Origin: Chiridota heheva
Taxonomy: Eukaryota > Echinodermata > Holothuroidea > Apodida > Chiridotidae
Direction: 5' to 3'
Assembly: GCA_020152595.1 (NCBI GenBank)
Contig: JAIGNY010000176.1
Span: forward strand, 515,001-579,000
Length of the DNA: 64,000 nt
Numbering within the stretch: the stretch's first letter is position 1; each line of letters begins with the position of its first letter. The translations under genes and the position numbers were made by a program. Shown here piece after piece: positions 53,335 to 64,000 of this stretch. The notes under the pieces were generated by a model, which ran no database searches, was not told the DNA's origin, and worked only from the letters and a program-made list of their open reading frames with translations.

Positions 53335-53720
53335 AATTAATAATAATAATTATAATCATAATAATAATGATAAATTGGATTTATAACGCGCACATAGCCA
53401 TCCTTATGGATGCTCAAGGCGCCGTACATATAACAATGAAATTACATTTTAGTATACATAACCAATGAAATAAATGAACAGTGATTTTAAATTAACTATA
53501 TATTTGCATAGGCATCACACATGAGATGGTGTTTTAGATTATTCTTTTAATGAGTCAACAGCACAAGACAACCTGATATGGAGTGGTAATCGATTCCAAA
53601 GACGCGGAGCTGCAACAGCAAATGATCTGTCCCCCGTGTATGGTAGATTTTGGTTCACATAAAAGGAGTTTATACAGTTACCTTCTAAGGAAATATCAAA
53701 TGTTTTGTAGACTTTTTAAG
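53335..53720. mobile_element. Interspersed repeat (SINE/LINE-tail-like)
   Basis: An AATAATAATTATAATCATAA tract adjoins GGATTTATAACGCGCACATA and ATGCTCAAGGCGCC, then a stretch translating to NRFQRRGAATANDLSPVYGR. This combination is familiar from abundant interspersed repeats of marine invertebrates, but I cannot name the family. Confidence 0.45.
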
Positions 53721-54659
53721 GAAATTAGTTTTCAATCTGTTAAGTGTCTCTGAAAACTTTAACATTTTGTAAAGAAATTCTAACCTTCCATAAGGATATC
53801 TGAAGAAGCTTTAACTTTTTTGAGGAACTCTGAAGAAACTTTTTGCTGAGGAATTCTCAAAAACTTTAACATTTCTGAGGAAAAACTGTGGACGGCCGGA
53901 CGGACGAAATCGCCATTTAATACATAGGTTCGCATCATGCTTCGCATGCTCACCAAAGAGAGATGCTTTGGGTTAAGACTGGATTTCTTAAGTACATTGT
54001 ATTAAAAGTGTAGAGAATGAACGGCGAAGGAAGAAGGAAAGGGGTGGGGAGGAAAGAAAGGGGGGGAGGGACTTTACTGAGTGTTTACATTCTGGTTTTA
54101 TTACTGTGAAAGGATCATTTTTGCCCTGTTGAGAATGCATATTTTTTTTATTCAAGATCAACCTAAAAGATAAAAAGAAATGTTTTTTGGGTTTTTTTTT
54201 TAGTAGACATTATGATTTAACATCTTTTCTTTTCACGACCTCTTATTCATCAGTTTTTGTTAGGGTTTGCTTCTATGTTAAGAGAAGACAAAATTCAATT
54301 TTCAACCTACCATGAATACAATACTTTGTTGCCTTAGAGATAAAATATTTTCTTTTTTGTTACTTGTGAAGTTGTAACAAATACATATAAAAGTTATTTT
54401 GCTATGGGAAAATATGTTGCTTTGACCAATGACAGAATCAATCAGTTTACCTTTATTCGGGAAACTTAATTACCTATATTGAGGCGCCCTTAACATGGTT
54501 TTTATGTAAGACCTTTTCTGTTCTGGATCAGTCAAATTTTGCCATTTTTTTTTTTTTAAATTCAACTGTGTATTACTTTGTGAATCTCTTTTAAGGACAA
54601 TTATTACGAGTGTTAACTTTCTGTTCACATTTGAATATTTTTTTGCTGGAAAATGAGAC
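53721..54659. other. Intergenic, no gene seen
   Basis: AT-rich; 53,745-53,890 has several AACTTT/GAGGAA short repeats. No coding region. Confidence 0.45.
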
Positions 54660-54950
54660 GTAAAAAAAAAAAAAAACCCACAATCTTCAAGCCAACCCAC
54701 GCTCGCAGCCTATACACCATCTTATAGTAAGTCTACAGCTCATTCCGCGGATTCCGAGAGTGAGGAGGACATGGCTGAAACCGATTTACTGGTGGATGAG
54801 CTTGAATAAATCTATTGAAAGACCCTTATGGAGAATTTCGAAGGACCTAAATAAAGTTACTATTGACCTGCAGAGAGTAGAGAATGATGTTCAGAAATCA
54901 ATTGATTTCTTGTCAAACCGAGTGTGCCTCAGGTTTAAATACTAGTGTTG
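54660..54950 (+). mobile_element. LINE ORF1-like remnant
   Basis: SADSESEEDMAETDLLVDELE in one frame, then KDLNKVTIDLQRVENDVQKS with heptad-like spacing in another. An acidic segment plus a coiled coil fits the first ORF of L1/Tx1-type LINEs and lies just before RT remnants on the same strand. Weak evidence. Confidence 0.4.
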
Positions 54951-54959
54951 ATAAATGTT

Positions 54960-56175
54960 TTCTTTTCCCACTTGGTCACACTTAAAATAGTATAGCAGAT
55001 TATTTTTTAAATTTAGATTACAAAGTCACTTTCGGCCCTATTTGTCATCTGTGTATCTCCTTTACAAATCATAAAGATGATTTTTTTTTTTTTTTGAAGT
55101 ATTTACCAAAATGATCCAGACTTAAGAATCTTCTTCACGTCTGGTCTTCCCTAACTTCAATGGGCAAAATTACATTAATCAAAAGTTTTGCGATTTCTCA
55201 ATTTTTTATCTTTTAACCGTTTCGCCTGACCCTCCTGCTGATTTTATTCGTGAACTCAACTCGATTCTTTATAAGTCTATTTGGAACGGCAAACCGGATA
55301 AAAAGAAACGCTCTGTTTTAAATAATGATAAATGTAATGATGGACTCCGTATGGTTGATATTGTCAACTTTATTAGAAGCCTTAAGTTCTCTTGGGTAAA
55401 CTTCATTGTAGTGATAATGTTGCGCACTGGAAATCAATTTTTGATATTTATTTATCTCCCTTTGGGGGTAGATTTATGTTTAGGTGCAATCTTAACAAAA
55501 ACGATTGCTATTCTATATCATATCATTTGATAAAAGAAATGTGTGAGGCTTGGGCTGATTTTAATTTCTGTGAACCTGTGAGCTGTTATGGGATCAAATG
55601 ATTCTCAACAACCATTACAATTTACAACCGTCATTTCTTCAATGTCAATTTGTTAGATACAAATGCTATCTATGTAATTTATTTCTTTGATACCGATGGT
55701 GAACCTGTTTCGTATTGTAATTTTGTTAGTAACTTTGGCATTGCAAACCTGCCTTTCACTGACAGTGTATATTTTGGCATTTTATCAGATTTCTATATCA
55801 TTGGCGTTTTAACTTGGGGCTCTTGATTCTGTACGTTTTACTCAATGAATGTCCGCCTCCAAAATTACTCCAGTTGTTTACAAGGGCTTGATGCATCAGT
55901 ATTCCGTAACAACATCTGCGATAAAGCACTGGTTATATATACAATGATGAGTTTCACAACATTAACTGGAATTCCGCCTTTTCTTTGCCTTTTTATGCCC
56001 TAAGAAATACAAAGTCACAGTACTTTCAGTATTGCTTTATGCACAGAATTTTAGGAGTAAACAGATATTGGCTAAAAATTACTGACAGCCCTCTCTGTTC
56101 TTTTTGCGATATTCATAATGAAAACTTAGAACATCTGTTCTGGGACTGTCGAAATATCATCACTTTTTTATTGTT
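54960..56175 (+). mobile_element. L1/Tx1-like LINE, C-terminal remnant
   Basis: In broken frames: CFLFPLGHT, KVTFGPICHLCISFTNHKDD, LNSILYKSIWNGKPDKKKRS, NDGLRMVDIVNFIRSLKFSW, and at 55,985-56,160 FQYCFMHRILGVNRYWLKIT followed by CSFCDIHNENLEHLFWDC. The F-I-W-N-G-K-x-x-K-x-K, G-G-L-x-M-x-D and C-x-x-C-x7-H-x3-C features are typical of the region after RT in L1/Tx1 elements. Many stops; inactive. Confidence 0.78.
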
Positions 56176-56694
56176 ATGATATAGTTACTTTTTATGTTTA
56201 CATCATTTTTTAATTTATCACTAAGAACTGTTTGTTTCGGTTATTTAGATGACTTGAGGCATCCCATCAACTTCATTATTTTGAATGCTGAAAAATGAGA
56301 CCAAAGAGGATAATATGCCCCTTCTACCTATAATTGTATGAAACACGTCACTAGACATATGATTCAATGACCTCTCTATTGTAAAGGTCCTTGAGCTATC
56401 TTATTCAAAGTAAGAGATTGATATGCGGTTATAAATAGTATCGATACTTAAAGACAGGCATTTGTTTATGTTTTGGTGTATTTTAGTAAGAAATGGTATG
56501 AATGGCCTGTGATTTCACTCTGACATCATCTGTTTACCTCTGAGGTCTCCATAGTAGTAGTCTGTAGTAAACAAGTATTTCCCTGAAAGTGTTGTGATAT
56601 TTTAAAGACAGGAATTTGTTGATTCATTTTGTAGAATTCTAAGAATAAGTTTACTTCCTGTCAAAATGTTTTAAATATCCATGATCTTGGATGT
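56176..56694. other. Intergenic, no gene seen
   Basis: AT-rich; no supported feature. Confidence 0.5.
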
Positions 56695-56950
56695 GCTGGT
56701 GAGAAAAACTAAAACGACCAACCAAGTACAACATCGGTTGAGAGAAGAACTAAAACGACCAACCAAGTACAATATCTGTTGACAGAAGAATTAAAACAAC
56801 CAAGTACAATATCGGTTGACAGAAGAACTAAAACAACCAACCAAGTACAATATCGGTTGACAGAAGAACTAAAACAACCAACCAAGTACAATATCTGTTG
56901 ACAGAAGAAATAAAACGACCGACCAATTACAATATCTGTTGACAGAAGAA
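56695..56950. repeat. 41-bp minisatellite, about 6 copies
   Basis: Unit GACAGAAGAACTAAAACAAC + CAACCAAGTACAATATCGGT + T (41 bp); one unit is shortened. Confidence 0.92.
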
Positions 56951-57699
56951 ATTATCGAGAAGTCTAACCAGTCTTGTTGCAGACAATATTCATCCGAACG
57001 TTTTTGCAGCTTGAATTTGAAATCATACTTTGCTCAACTTGAACAATTTGCTACTTTGCAGTTCATGGGCATACTTGAAACTTTGAATAATTGTTTTAAA
57101 ATTCTCCCTCACCATCTTGTGAGCAGCCAGATTTGTGTAAACTACTGTACTAAAGCAGGAACATTGAAAGCATCAGAAATAACCTTATTTTCAATATTCT
57201 TATCATTATGCATCATTCCAGAGACGAAAATTGTTATCTTTATACTTGCAACGACTACATTTTTGTGCAAATGTGAACATTTTCTGAGGTCCACCATCCA
57301 AGAAGTGCATTCGAGCTGAAGCTCTCTCAGATGAACTCCAGTGTACACACAGGTTTTTACAGTTATAATAGTTATTGGATTCAAATCTGTAAGTTATCTT
57401 AAACTTATAATTTGTATTGAAATTGTTACATAATTCTGAAACCACATTACTATTGCTATTCTATCAGATATACTCAAAAGATTTCCGTTATTCTCATCTA
57501 TTGGTTTTCTGTATTTTATTGAATGCTTGCTTATAGTTTTTATCCTTTTTTGGTTCAAATATTCATGTATTAGTTCCTAGAGGAGGCGAGGTTGTTTCTC
57601 CCAACTTGTAAAATTGGTGCCTTTGAAATTGCATTTATTCGGTGTGATTATAAGCCCCCCCCTCTCCTCCACCCCCTATCCCCCCCTTTCAGTTCAGTT
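56951..57699. other. Intergenic, no gene seen
   Basis: A 126-codon open frame at 56,939-57,319 (+) has no recognisable motif and starts inside the minisatellite; I do not call it a gene. Confidence 0.45.
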
Positions 57700-58065
57700 G
57701 GACATCAACAAGTGTATGTGAAGAGTTCCTCTAGACTGGATCGAGTGCAGTACTCGGCAGCCGAGGGTCAGTGCTGATGAGCACTTTGCATTTCCTCCCC
57801 ACGGTATACCGACAAGCATGTGGATCAACTTATTTCTGGTCCCAGTTTTGGCAGCTACTTTCTCGAGGTGGGATTTGAAGGTGAGTGTGTGGTCCAGGGT
57901 GACACCAACATATGTTGGTGGTGATGGACATGTGAAACATTAAACGGTTTGATGTCGGCATGTGTTTTGGGGAAAGAGGTCGGGGGATTGAGGGGTTTAC
58001 AGAGGACGTAGGTGCTGAGATTTTCCCATCTAAGGTTGTGTAAGGACAGATTTGGAGTAAAAAGA
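57700..58065 (-). mobile_element. LINE reverse transcriptase C-terminal scrap
   Basis: Minus-strand frames give VTLDHTLTFKSHLEKVAAKT then RNKLIHMLVGIPWGGNAK, the thumb region of I/Jockey-type LINE RT (Y-L-G-V-x-L-D-x-x-L-x-F/Y, H, A-x-K-x-x-x-R-x-x-L-I-x-x-L-x-x-x-x-W-G). Broken by shifts. Confidence 0.65.
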
Positions 58066-58074
58066 TGGCACAGT

Positions 58075-58440
58075 GGTTGAGAGGTCATCACTAGAATATA
58101 TTGAAAGGAAGTGGAAAGAAAACTCACTGCTAAAATATATTCTTGGAGAGTGAAAAAAAAAATCTCACCCCTATAATATACTTTTAGGAAGTGAACAGGA
58201 ATCTCACCCTAGAATATATTCACTGGAAGTGGAAGAAAACTCACCATTAACATATATTATTTGGAAGGGAAAAGAATCTCACCCCTATAATATATTCTTT
58301 CAAATGAAAAGAAAACTTGCCTCTCTAAATCATATTCTATGGAGGTGGAAAGAAAACTCACCTCTCTAAATTATATTCTCTAGAAGTGAAAAGAAAATTC
58401 ACCCCAAGAATTTATTCCCAGGAAGTGAAAAGAAAACACA
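58075..58440. repeat. 41-46-bp degenerate minisatellite, about 8 copies
   Basis: Units resemble GGAAGTGGAAAGAAAACTCA + CCCCTATAATATATTCTTA, diverged and of unequal length. Confidence 0.85.
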
Positions 58441-58834
58441 TGAGAAGGTTCAGATTTTGACCTTGTATTTTATTTGAGTTCAAATCTATACACCATTGGT
58501 ACATCTTTGAGGTAAAGTGCTTACACAGCAAAACCAGCAGGGAATCCAGTATAAAAATTTAATATGGCAAATATGGATTTCAAATAAACTCATTGTGACA
58601 AAGAAATGGAATTTTCATAAGTTGTGGGAGAGAACATACACAATTAAATGACAGCTTAAATAACATTACACTACTGCCTGCTTTAAAACCTGACCATGAA
58701 ATATGGTAGCAGACTCAAACTGCAGTTATACCATTGAAGCGAAAACAGGGAGTTAAGTTAACAATTTCACAGCTGATTGTGATGAGCACAATAGCACCGT
58801 GAGATGTACCTCCGCTTTCCGTTTAGTATTCCCT
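58441..58834. other. Intergenic, no gene seen
   Basis: AT-rich; no supported feature. Confidence 0.5.
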
Positions 58835-58868
58835 GCAACCGCCGATTTTGGCCAAAATCGACGGTTGC
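58835..58868. repeat. 34-bp near-perfect palindrome
   Basis: GCAACCGCCGATTTTGG then CCAAAATCGACGGTTGC: two 17-bp inverted halves with no loop and one mismatch. Confidence 0.95.
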
Positions 58869-60664
58869 CCATCACACGCCTCGCCAGAGCAAGGGCAACC
58901 TAATATGATATCATTATTTGCTTGGCCTGGCACAGCTACGATCTAATTACATTGCCAACAGCGCAAGTGTAATATGATGCCTCTATCTGATGCACGTTGG
59001 GCATGTTATTAATGCCCCTATGATAGCATACTAAAAGGAAAGAGCTTGCACACTTAATGTGACAACATTAGCACATTCAGAAGCAATGCACTTTTCAACA
59101 TTATACCAACTCTTTCTTTACTCTCCATTTAATAAAAAGAAATTGTTTACAAGGGAGAGCATTGTTTACAAGGGAGAGCATTGTTTATTTGATGATAGTT
59201 TACATAGGAAACTTATTAAAAGGGAGGCATTTAGAAAATTTAATGAAACAGTTTGATGTGAATTCCAGACAGGTGAATGATTTTTAAACCATCATGACTT
59301 GCCAGCACTAATTTGTGATCATCACAAAAAGACTTTTTCAGAATGGTAAGACCTGTTCTGTTGTAAGATGCTACTGCAAACTGAAGCGAATAATAAACAA
59401 ATTTGTAACATTTTCTTTTATTTGAAACAGAAAAGATTGAAATTCCACAAGAAGTCAAAGTGGTGGCTGCAACAGATCATTTTTTTAATTTTTTATTATA
59501 CTACCCTGTACACCTCTAATTAACATAAAATAATATACCTCAAAAGTAGGGCCTGTCTATCACATATAGTCAGTCCAGGAGAGGTACTAAAATAAGGATC
59601 CAAAAAGTTCCTTAAATTAGGAACTTTTCGTGACATGGACATCGCCATTTTGTGATATTTCCCATGATGCTTCGCTATACTCATGTTATGCAGTGTTATA
59701 AATTTCAAATTCTGAATTGTCATTGAGATTGCAGATTCTAAGGAATAAAATTGTATATCTTAAATTATTACAACCTACACCACAAAATGGTTTCTCACTT
59801 AATCTTTCTGTACATCTCATCGAAAAATATGAACAAAGGGGCTGCAGGACATCTATTATCGCAGGTGTTTTACATGTCCTTAAAATAGAACCTCTTGCGG
59901 ACTGCCAGTAGCAGCTGGATTTCATCTTTCCTATCAAATGAATTGTCAGAGACAACCTAACCCTAATACTGGCATCTTCAGTAGGAATCTACAAAATGAA
60001 CACAAAAAATAAGGCTGAAGGAATCCCATGTTCAAACAAGCTACTAGTACCAACTGGTATTTATGAAACAAGACAACAGATTCTGCAGAAAGGTAAATGA
60101 CATCAATTACAACAAACACATCTTAAATTCTGATCTGGTATTATATTTCATGTTAAAAATATCTGAAATTGAATAAGAGTACCTTGATAAGAATGTTCAT
60201 CATGAGAAAGATATGCCAAGAAAAAATTGGGCAACAGATTTTGTAATTTGTAAGGCATGCGCATTTCACTCTTTTGAGTGCTGTCTTTCGATATGCTAAG
60301 GAATGTAGGGGCAGCATTTAGCGATCTTGTTTGCACATCCTTTTGGGCTTTGTAAGTCCCTTTTTTGCCCACTTATACCTGTCCCCACCCCCATTCCATG
60401 TGCTTATGATACCAAGTGTTTTAAGCCACATACTTCAAAACATTAATTCACTCAAATGCACAAAAATGTTCGGTAAATTTGGGTCCATATGCAATTTTGA
60501 GTCTTGTGTCAATTCTGCATAAATATATCATCACTCTAAAAATGGACTCTTTCCTTAATTGACTTCATTCCCCACTATCTTCTGATTATTCTACTTGCCC
60601 AATAAACAAGAGAAACATGCTTGACTACATGTACTAGCTAAATTGTTTAGAATGATATCATAAA
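58869..60664. other. Intergenic, no gene seen
   Basis: No supported coding region. A 22-bp direct repeat (ATTGTTTACAAGGGAGAGC) occurs twice at about 59,140-59,182. The inverted pair AAAGTTCC...GGAACTTTT lies near 59,608-59,630. Confidence 0.45.
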
Positions 60665-60890
60665 CCATCATAGCAATAACTTCAAAACTGATTAAAATTT
60701 GACCATTTTACTGCATTTTTAAATTTCAGGCATCAATTTGCATATTTTATGTAAATTGTGTGATATATTACAAGGTGGCTATCCATCATAGCAATAACTT
60801 CAAAACTGATTCAAATTTGACCATTTTACTGCATTTTTAAATTTCAGGCATCAATTTGCATATTTTATGTAAATTGTGTGATATATTACA
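60665..60890. repeat. 118-bp tandem duplication
   Basis: 60,665-60,782 and 60,783-60,890 are nearly identical (CCATCATAGCAATAACTTCA onward). It forms the left part of the dispersed repeat also found at 46,030. Confidence 0.92.
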
Positions 60891-61150
60891 GGGCGGCGGC
60901 CTTGGTATTTTCTTTTGAACATCTTTTGCTTTGTTTAATATCTATCACAATCCTTGGAAGCAGAGCAGCAAATTCTGACCAAAAGATTTTTGAGTCTTTG
61001 GCATATCCCAATAAAAATTCTAGCAGGATTAAACTCCCATCATTTTGAGGGACTACATCATAAATTTTGCATGAATTAAAATCTGACCAAACGTTGATCA
61101 GCCATAACTCAACCACAGCATCACTCATGCAGATACTCAACCCTTTCAAT
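60720..61150. repeat. Dispersed repeat, copy 2
   Basis: Shares AGGCATCAATTTGCATATTT, GGTATTTTCTTTTGAACATC, GAGTCTTTGGCATATCCCAA and AAATTCTAGCAGG with 46,130-46,310 in the same order and orientation. No coding capacity seen. Confidence 0.7.
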
Positions 61151-64000
61151 TTTGAGTCAAGTTTTTGAGTGTCCAGCCGGTGGTGGTTATTTGTTGTAAA
61201 TAAAAAAGAAAGATGGCATGATGAAGATTATTGATGTCAAGTCTCCAGTCTTGAATAATGTGCCATGTTTTCATTGAGAGGATATTGATTGTTTGTAGTT
61301 GAGCTTTTAAATGCAATTTTTTATATTTCTGTCCTAAATTTCAGTCACTTAGAATATCATGCCGTCTAGTTTCTGCTGCTATATTTCGATTGAGCTAGCA
61401 TATATGATGGAGATCAAGTTAAAAACTTCTTTGGTATAATCAACTGCTCCCATTCAAATAACGTTAGTGGAGATTTGAAAATCAATAAGTTAACAACTTA
61501 ACATACGGAGATGGATAGGTTTGAAGGTTGTTATGTCACAAAATTTATATACAATTTCCATTGTTTATTACAATCAGGCCTAAAAATTAAAACTTATGTA
61601 AACTGGTCAATTTTTCACCGATTTTGATGAAAATGTTGACTATTTTCATGTTTTGTAGCATATTTTCTTCCAGTGAAGCTAAAGTAAAATTAAGCTCAAG
61701 CTACCATTCATATAGATATTTCCATGAGAAAGTTTCATATGGTGTAGATATTTCCATGAGAAAATTTCATATGGTGTTGCACTTGCAGCTGGAATAAGAA
61801 TAAGTATCATTACTGGAAACAATATCTATTGAGATAAGAAACTTAAGGAATTCCCAAATAGTATCTCTGTTTCAAATATGCAACGGATCATATACCATAC
61901 AAATGGTTTATTACCTGATGTCTATTCATGCATGATGGGCAGTTCGATTATGAAAGAAAATGAGGGGGGGGGGCGGAGCTTGTGAGAAACATGACACCAT
62001 GGAATATCTTTAAAAATCTCTAAATGTAAGAAACAATTGCACCTTTTTTAGCCATAACTACAAAATTACAATGATTTACCTTCTAACAAAATACAAGGAT
62101 TAGAATTGAAGATAACATCTTCTATAAGCCACAATTTCAAGACCAGAAGTGTTAAAACAAAAAAGTTTAAACATTTAAAAAGTCAAATTCTTGTACGAAT
62201 TTATAACCTGAACACAACACTCTGTGTTGGTTGAGCTAAAAACTATAAAACCTTTTAGAAATTTCAAAAACTGATCTGTTCATGTTGTGGTACTCTTTAC
62301 ATATATATATAACTATTTATGGAATGTAAATTAAGCATAATTGCCTTACACTACCTTCCCCACATCTTGGATGATAATCACAAGTAACTAAATTTGGCAT
62401 ACCTTGAAAATGGTTTTTACATACTGTACATATTGAGTTGTAATGTTATAATCATTCAATTTTATTACAAATTATTCCAAATATCTTTTCATATGAAAGT
62501 CAAACTTTGCTTTAAATAAATTAAATCAAAAATGATTAGCTCAAAGCAGTCAAAATGACAGGACCTCCAAAAAAATAAAGATATCTTCTAGACAAAATGA
62601 AGAACAAAATGGAGGAAAGTAAGTCAAAATTTTGAAGGAGCAGAAAATGAAAGAAAAACCTATTTAATTTTTCTGGTCAGTTCACGACATATAACACATG
62701 TGAAAACATTCATATCCAGTTCAAATCAAAAATTATTGAAAGAACAATTAAGTACATAGACAAAGCATTATACATGCAGCAGCTTAAAGATCAAAGATCA
62801 ATGGAAAACTTCAAACAAAACACCATCAAATTGTCACAATTCCCATCAAAATTTGTTGAAAATTGACCCCGTTACAAATTATTCTTATTTTTGCTTCTTT
62901 CAATTATACTTTTTAGATGTTAATATCAAACTTATAAAGCATCTCTATTTTCATATGTTAATACATGTAATATTAAGTCTGATACAATCCTTATTTCATA
63001 TGATAAGAGGATCACAATAAAAGTCACAATCTTATTCCTGTCTAAAGTTATTCCTGTTTAAAGTCAGCACATGGAGGCTGCCATTTTGTTTAATTCTGTA
63101 TTGAAATCTTGCACATGGTGACACTTACTTCCATAACAAGGACACACAAATTATGATGTATATCTTTATAAACATTATTAAGGATTTTATTCCAAAATTA
63201 TTGTGACACAAAATTCAAACAGCATGTTCTGATAATTTCATGTGTAAGCAAAAATGTCCTTGACACTTATAAATTTTTCATAAGCTAGAAAATTTGAGAT
63301 AGATTATAAAGAAATACAAGATAGCCCAGCTGGCTTGATGACAGCATTTTCTTCATTTTAAAAATCAAAATGGCGGTTCCTATTGTCAAGTTTTTAATAA
63401 TTACAAAAAAATGAGTCACGATTCCTTCGGGAGGTATGAAACTTGATCAGAAGATTTGCTAAGGATTATGTCAGACTCTAATAATGCACTAAATCAACAC
63501 ATACAATTAGGTGGAGAAAACAGTATCGTCATTTTCAAAGTCAGAATTTGAACGAAGAAATATATGAGAGATATACTTTTTCCAGCAGAGTATGTAAAGG
63601 CAACACATCCACTAAGCAGAAACTAAACTCCTGGCAGTATGGATCACTATCAAACAGCCTCACTAGCAATATAGCAAAAGCAAACAAAACAATCCCTAAA
63701 TCAATCAGAGAGATACCCACTTTTAAATGAAAAGATATTATAAAACGTGACCCAGAATTTGGCACACGCTGAATTTTGATAAGACGATTGTGTTTTACAC
63801 ATCTGATACAACAGGATCATTTTTTATTTATACTTTTATTAATGCACAGTATACTGTATATTTCTTCTTGCAAAAGGCAGAATAGCTGGTCAGATTGGAG
63901 TTGGAATGGGTCAGTGCGGCACACAGTGAGCCAGCACAACACCATGCAATCACTTTAGTTAGTAGTTTGAATTATTTTAAATGCCACAACTTTCATGTTT
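61151..64000. other. Intergenic, no gene seen
   Basis: AT-rich throughout. A 33-bp direct repeat (TAGATATTTCCATGAGAAA, then TTTCATATGGTG) occurs twice at about 61,711-61,776. No exon, RNA gene or mobile element could be supported. Confidence 0.45.

Noticed and set aside
56939..57319. 126-codon frame
   Set aside because: Starts inside a minisatellite and shows no domain or codon pattern beyond chance.

Overview
The window is AT-rich eukaryotic DNA from an animal. The one intact host gene is a CMP-sialic-acid sialyltransferase of the ST6GalNAc type (glycosyltransferase family GT29). The introns are long and full of mobile DNA: BEL/Pao, several LINE clades, hAT-like elements, tRNA-derived SINEs, minisatellites and (TA)n blocks. 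Together this suggests an invertebrate deuterostome such as an echinoderm or hemichordate; the exact species cannot be read from the sequence. No rRNA gene, true tRNA gene or CRISPR array was seen.

Layout. 1-9.9 kb: intergenic DNA with two damaged copies of an RNase-H-bearing LINE, loose hAT-type ends, a 36-bp minisatellite and a 55-bp minisatellite. 9,951-51,428 (+): a complete ten-exon sialyltransferase gene. All nine splice junctions keep the frame and the exons sum to 423 codons plus stop. It has a short cytosolic tail, one signal-anchor membrane segment, a lumenal stem, and sialyl motifs L, S, III and VS. Introns 2, 3, 4 and 8 each hold a minisatellite.

Intron 5 (16,532-41,651, 25 kb) holds most of the mobile DNA. 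18,986-28,691 is a 9.7-kb palindromic element with arms of about 3.8-4.2 kb, a 6-bp target duplication (CATTGC), a hairpin at each end, and a 1.7-1.9-kb centre. The centre carries two minus-strand genes, each with its own TATA box and each apparently encoding two tandem PC4/p15-like single-strand DNA-binding domains. Both genes now contain in-frame stops. The 6-bp duplication, the AG start and the long inverted repeats recall Polinton/Maverick elements, but no polymerase, integrase, protease or capsid gene is visible. This is the best candidate for an undescribed system. Next to it, a LINE (28.8-38.6 kb, +) is split by a nearly full-length BEL/Pao retrotransposon (29,592-36,816, minus strand) with 492-bp LTRs, a 5-bp CCCAA duplication, a primer-binding site, a polypurine tract, gag and a broken pol. 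A further LINE lies on the minus strand at 39.5-41.4 kb.

51.4-64 kb: a 1,150-bp non-autonomous hAT element with an 8-bp target duplication sits 82 bp after the sialyltransferase stop codon. It is followed by a decayed duplicate of the gene's 3' end, an L1/Tx1-like LINE remnant, further LINE scraps, two minisatellites, a 34-bp near-perfect palindrome and a dispersed repeat shared with intron 8. The last 3 kb show no recognisable gene.
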